Assembly: GCF_900109545.1 (NCBI RefSeq)
Contig: NZ_FOAP01000006.1
Location: 1 to 64,000 of the forward strand
Length of the DNA: 64,000 nucleotides
Origin: Stigmatella aurantiaca
GTDB lineage: Bacteria; Myxococcota; Myxococcia; Myxococcales; Myxococcaceae
Direction of reading: 5' to 3'
Below are positions 60,828-64,000 of this stretch, piece after piece (position 1 is the first letter of the stretch; each line of letters begins with the position of its first letter). Both the position numbers and the translations under genes were made by a program. The notes beneath the pieces are model-generated. The model saw nothing but the letters and a program-made list of their open reading frames with translations, did not search any database and had not been told where the DNA came from.

Positions 60828-63800
60828 ATGACGGTGTTCAGGAGAGGAGCGGGCCGCGCGCGTACGTTCGCGCTGCTCGCAGCGATCGCATCAGCCTCGG
60901 CGGCTTGCACCGAGTCCACGAAACCAGCGGACGGTGAACAGCCCCCGGCCCCCCGGAGGGATGTCATCTCGGGCAATGCCCGCTTCGAGGTGCTCAGCCC
61001 CACGCTCATCCGCACGGAATACGCGGGGGATGCCCGCTTCTTCGACGCCCCGACCTTCAACGCCATCGGGCGGGACGGCTTTGGTCAGACGAGCTTCACG
61101 ACGCGTACCGAGGATGGCTGGCTCGTCATCGACACCGGCGCGCTGACGCTGCGCTACGAGGTGGACTCCGGCCCATTCACCGGCGAGAACCTCGTCGTCA
61201 GGCTGAAGGCCGGCGCGCAGGACGTCGAGGCGCGCCCCTGGGCGAGCCGGGTCATCCCGGCTTGCGCGCTCGGCGTGCTCTGCGAGGCAGAGGGCCTCGT
61301 GCTCGAAGGCCTCAGCGAGGCGCGCGACCACACCGGCTTCACCGGCACCGGCTTCGCCGCGGGCTTCGAAGGGACCGGGACCCGCGTCACCTTCCAGGTC
61401 ACGCCCGAGGCGGGCGGCTCCTACGTCCTGGACCTGCGCTACGCGAACGGACTCGGCGACCCGCGCACGCTCACGCTCACGGTCGACGGCGGGGCGGCGC
61501 GCCAGTTCTCGCTGCCGCGCACCGGCAACTGGGACTCCTGGGGCCACCTGTCCCTGCCCCTCGACCTGACGGCCGGGCCGCACGTGGTTGCCCTGACGCG
61601 CACCAAGTCCGACACGGGCCAGCTCAACATCGACAGCCTCGCGCTGCTCAAGCCCGGCGACGCGTACCCGCAGTCGCCGAGGACCTGCGGTTTCGGCGAG
61701 CTCTGCGAGGCCGAGGACCTCGCGCTCAGCGGCCGGATGCACCTGGCGGCCAACCACCCCGGCTACACCGGCAACGGGTTCGCCGCGGGCTTCGAGGGCG
61801 TGGGTGACTCGATGGGCTTCGACATCGACGTGCCCGCCGCCGGCGACTACGAGCTGACCGCCCGCTACGCCAACGGCTTCGCGTCGCAGGCCGGCGTGAC
61901 GCTGACGGTCGAGGGAGGTTCGAGCACCCCCGTCCTCCTGCCGTCCACGGGCAGCTGGGACGCCTGGAAGCCCGTCACCGTGCCGGTACACCTCGATGCC
62001 GGCACCCACCACGTCACGCTCGTGCGGCAGGCGGCCGACGCCGGCAACGTCAACATCGACAGCCTGGCCATCGGCCCGGCCGGCACGGGCCTTCCCGCGC
62101 CTGCCGCCAGAGCGGGTGAGGACTGCGGCTTCGGCGGCATCTGTGAGGCGGAGTCCGTGGGCCTGTCCGGCGGTGCGACGGCCGCCAAGGACCACAATGG
62201 CTACAGCGGCAAGGGGTTCGCGGCGGGGCTCGACGTCGCTGGCTCGCAGCTGACCGTGCGCGCGGCCGGCGTTCCGGCGGCGGGTACGTACTCGCTGCAG
62301 CTGCGCTACGCCCTCGGGCTGAAGACGCCGGGCGCGGTGACCATGCAGGCAGGAACGGGCGCGGCCTCCACCCTCACGCTGCCGCCCACGAGCGACTGGG
62401 ATAGCTGGCGGACGGTGCGTGCGGACATCACCCTCCCCGGCGGTACCAGCGACGTGCGCCTGAGCTGCCCGCAGGCCGGTGGGTGCGCGGTCAACGTCGA
62501 CACCGTGGCGCTGACGAAGACCGACGCGCCGCTGCTCGCGCCGCACGCCGCGCTCGGCGGCTACCGGCGTGGCCTCGACGCCTTCGACGGCGACAAGGGC
62601 AGCGCGATCCTCAACCCGGGGATCCTCTACCAGGACGGATGGTCGCTGCTGGACGACACCGCCTCGGCGGCGTACGAGCCGGCGTCGGGGAAGCTCACGC
62701 CCCGCGCCGCACACCCGGGTGGCTACCAGGACGGCTACGTCTTCGGCTACGGCCAGGACTACCCACGGGCCCTCGGCGACCTCGCGGCTCTCACGGGGCC
62801 GTCGAAGCTGCTGCCGCGCTGGGCGTACGGCGTCTGGTTCTCCGAGTACCTCGACCGCACCGCGGCCGACTTCCAGGAGCACCTGCTCCCGAAGTTCCGC
62901 CAGGAGGGCGTGCCCCTCGACGTCCTCGTCATTGACACTGACTTCAAGGCCGGCAACGCCTGGAGCGGCTGGGAGATCGACACCCGCAAGTTCCCCGACC
63001 CCGAGGGGTTCTTCGACTGGGCGCGCGCGCAGGGCCTGCACACGACCCTGAACATCCATCCCAGCATCCTGCCCACCGACCCGCAGTTCGCGGCCGCTCA
63101 GGCGACGGCGAAGGGCAAGCTCACCCACCACACCGGCGGCTGCTCGGGCGGTGCCTCCGAGTGCTACACCTTCGATTTTGGCGATCCTGATCAGCTGAAG
63201 GCGTTCTTCGGCCTGCACGACACGATGAAGCAGCAGGGCACCGACTTCTGGTGGCTCGACTGGTGCTGCGACGCCAGCGAGGCCAACATCGAAGGCGCCA
63301 CCGGCGACGCGTGGATCAACCAGCAGTACACCGATTACACGAACTCCCGCATCGGCCGCGGCTTCGCGTTCTCCCGCGCGTTCGGCTCGCTGCAGGCGGG
63401 CGGCTACAGCAACCCGACCGCGGTGCCGACCGGGCCGTGGGCGGACAAGCGCACGACGCTGCCCTTCACCGGTGACACCACCTCGACGTGGGGGACCCTC
63501 GCGGCCTCGGTCGGCTTCACCTCCGGCGAGGGGGCTGCCACCGGCCTGTCGGCAATCAGCCACGACATCGGCGGGCACAACGGCGGCCTGTGGGGCCTCC
63601 CCGGCTCGGACGTCGTCAACGGCCAGCGCACGGACAAGCTGCCCGACGACCTGTACGCCCGCTGGGTCCAGTTCGGCACCTTCCAGCCGATCGACCGCCT
63701 GCACAGCAACCACGGCGACCGGCTGCCCTGGCAGTACCCCGGCGCCGCGGGCGAGTCGGCGAAGAAGTTCCTCAACCTGCGCGAGGCGCTCGTGCCGTAC

Positions 63801-64000
63801 ACCTACACGCTCGCGCGTGAGGCGGAGGCGACCGGCGTCCCGGTGGTGCGGCCGGTGTACCTCGCGTATCCGGCGGAGCAGGACGCGTACGCGACGGCCG
63901 GCAGCGAGTACCTGTACGGCTCGGACGTGCTCGTCGCGCCGGTGACCACGCCCGGGGACACCGCCACGGCCACGGTGTGGTTCCCGCCGGGCAGCTCGTG
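60828..64000 (+). CDS. GH31 alpha-glycosidase lipoprotein with three CBM35-like inserts, partial (right edge)
   Basis: An open frame of 1,057 visible residues that runs off the window. The signal peptide ends in the lipobox SASAAC. An N-terminal GH31 beta-sandwich (about 45-145) is interrupted by three tandem CBM35-like modules of about 130 residues. Each begins with C-x-L/F-G-x-L/I-CEAE and contains the GFAAGFEG and DSLA signatures. The catalytic barrel starts at about 660 (LLPRWAYGVWFSEYLDR). The nucleophile Asp is in WWLDWC and the acid/base Asp is in ISHDIGGHNGG. GH31 enzymes cleave alpha-glucosides or alpha-xylosides. The exact substrate is not resolved. The ATG at 60828 has GAGGGG upstream. 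Confidence 0.9.
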   Translation, partial: MTVFRRGAGRARTFALLAAIASASAACTESTKPADGEQPPAPRRDVISGNARFEVLSPTLIRTEYAGDARFFDAPTFNAIGRDGFGQTSFTTRTEDGWLVIDTGALTLRYEVDSGPFTGENLVVRLKAGAQDVEARPWASRVIPACALGVLCEAEGLVLEGLSEARDHTGFTGTGFAAGFEGTGTRVTFQVTPEAGGSYVLDLRYANGLGDPRTLTLTVDGGAARQFSLPRTGNWDSWGHLSLPLDLTAGPHVVALTRTKSDTGQLNIDSLALLKPGDAYPQSPRTCGFGELCEAEDLALSGRMHLAANHPGYTGNGFAAGFEGVGDSMGFDIDVPAAGDYELTARYANGFASQAGVTLTVEGGSSTPVLLPSTGSWDAWKPVTVPVHLDAGTHHVTLVRQAADAGNVNIDSLAIGPAGTGLPAPAARAGEDCGFGGICEAESVGLSGGATAAKDHNGYSGKGFAAGLDVAGSQLTVRAAGVPAAGTYSLQLRYALGLKTPGAVTMQAGTGAASTLTLPPTSDWDSWRTVRADITLPGGTSDVRLSCPQAGGCAVNVDTVALTKTDAPLLAPHAALGGYRRGLDAFDGDKGSAILNPGILYQDGWSLLDDTASAAYEPASGKLTPRAAHPGGYQDGYVFGYGQDYPRALGDLAALTGPSKLLPRWAYGVWFSEYLDRTAADFQEHLLPKFRQEGVPLDVLVIDTDFKAGNAWSGWEIDTRKFPDPEGFFDWARAQGLHTTLNIHPSILPTDPQFAAAQATAKGKLTHHTGGCSGGASECYTFDFGDPDQLKAFFGLHDTMKQQGTDFWWLDWCCDASEANIEGATGDAWINQQYTDYTNSRIGRGFAFSRAFGSLQAGGYSNPTAVPTGPWADKRTTLPFTGDTTSTWGTLAASVGFTSGEGAATGLSAISHDIGGHNGGLWGLPGSDVVNGQRTDKLPDDLYARWVQFGTFQPIDRLHSNHGDRLPWQYPGAAGESAKKFLNLREALVPYTYTLAREAEATGVPVVRPVYLAYPAEQDAYATAGSEYLYGSDVLVAPVTTPGDTATATVWFPPGSS

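Noticed and set aside
60891-63713. A 940-codon minus-strand frame opposite the GH31 gene
   Set aside because: The sense frame has a signal peptide, CBM and GH31 catalytic motifs; the antisense frame has none.

Overview
The window is high-GC DNA from a myxobacterium, most likely from the Cystobacterineae/Archangiaceae (Stigmatella, Archangium, Cystobacter or Hyalangium type). The evidence is the presence of protein families known essentially only from Myxococcales (DUF2378/TIGR02265 and DUF2379), ELWxxDGT-repeat and HYR-repeat surface proteins with a MYXO-CTERM-like tail, many lipoproteins, and lipoprotein toxin/immunity pairs of the kind used in kin discrimination. The genus is an inference; nothing in the window proves it.

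Layout. 0-8.4 kb: a trypsin-like protease cut by the left edge, a tRNA 3'-end fragment followed by a clean terminator, a 1,915-residue repeat lipoprotein, a small secreted protein and a DUF2378 protein. 9.0-16.0 kb: a compact six-gene operon (ligase, amidohydrolase, ligase, 3-dehydroquinate synthase II-type GriH homologue, GriI-type aldolase, aspartate kinase). These genes should make 3-amino-4-hydroxybenzoate from aspartate semialdehyde and dihydroxyacetone phosphate, activate it and probably close a benzoxazole ring. 16.0-22.8 kb: convergent multicopper oxidase, phytanoyl-CoA-dioxygenase-like enzyme, secreted M14 carboxypeptidase with PKD and PPC domains, a tiny hydrophilic protein and an aldo/keto reductase. 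22.9-30.7 kb: a five-gene operon whose genes all overlap by about 4 nt (ABC ATPase, two FtsX/MacB-type permeases, LolA-like protein, outer-membrane barrel), divergent from a MarR regulator with a fused beta-repeat domain and a palindromic operator between them. 30.7-32.1 kb: dbpA RNA helicase.

32.4-39.5 kb: one complete reducing type I PKS module (KS-AT-DH-ER-KR-ACP) translationally coupled to a type II thioesterase. 39.5-50.6 kb: GH16 glucanase lipoprotein, amidohydrolase lipoprotein, histidine phosphatase and a small protein sharing a Fur-box-like site, GMC oxidoreductase, FliB-like protein, a histone-H1-like protein fused to EF-hands, a VOC protein and a DmpA-type peptidase. 50.6-54.1 kb: an island of decay (N-terminally truncated DHFR-like gene, broken immunity genes, IS630 transposase remnant, truncated toxin-like ORF) around an intact lipoprotein/DUF2379 pair. 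54.1-57 kb: small lipoprotein, then a Tox-REase-5 lipoprotein toxin with its Imm52 immunity gene. 57-64 kb: MATE exporter, hybrid PAS/GAF histidine kinase and a GH31 glycosidase lipoprotein with three CBM35-like inserts that runs off the right edge.

The two most promising systems are the AHBA/benzoxazole operon (9.0-16.0 kb), an unusual pathway for a myxobacterium, and the lipoprotein toxin-immunity island (50.6-56.8 kb), which looks like a turnover hotspot for contact-dependent, outer-membrane-exchanged toxins.
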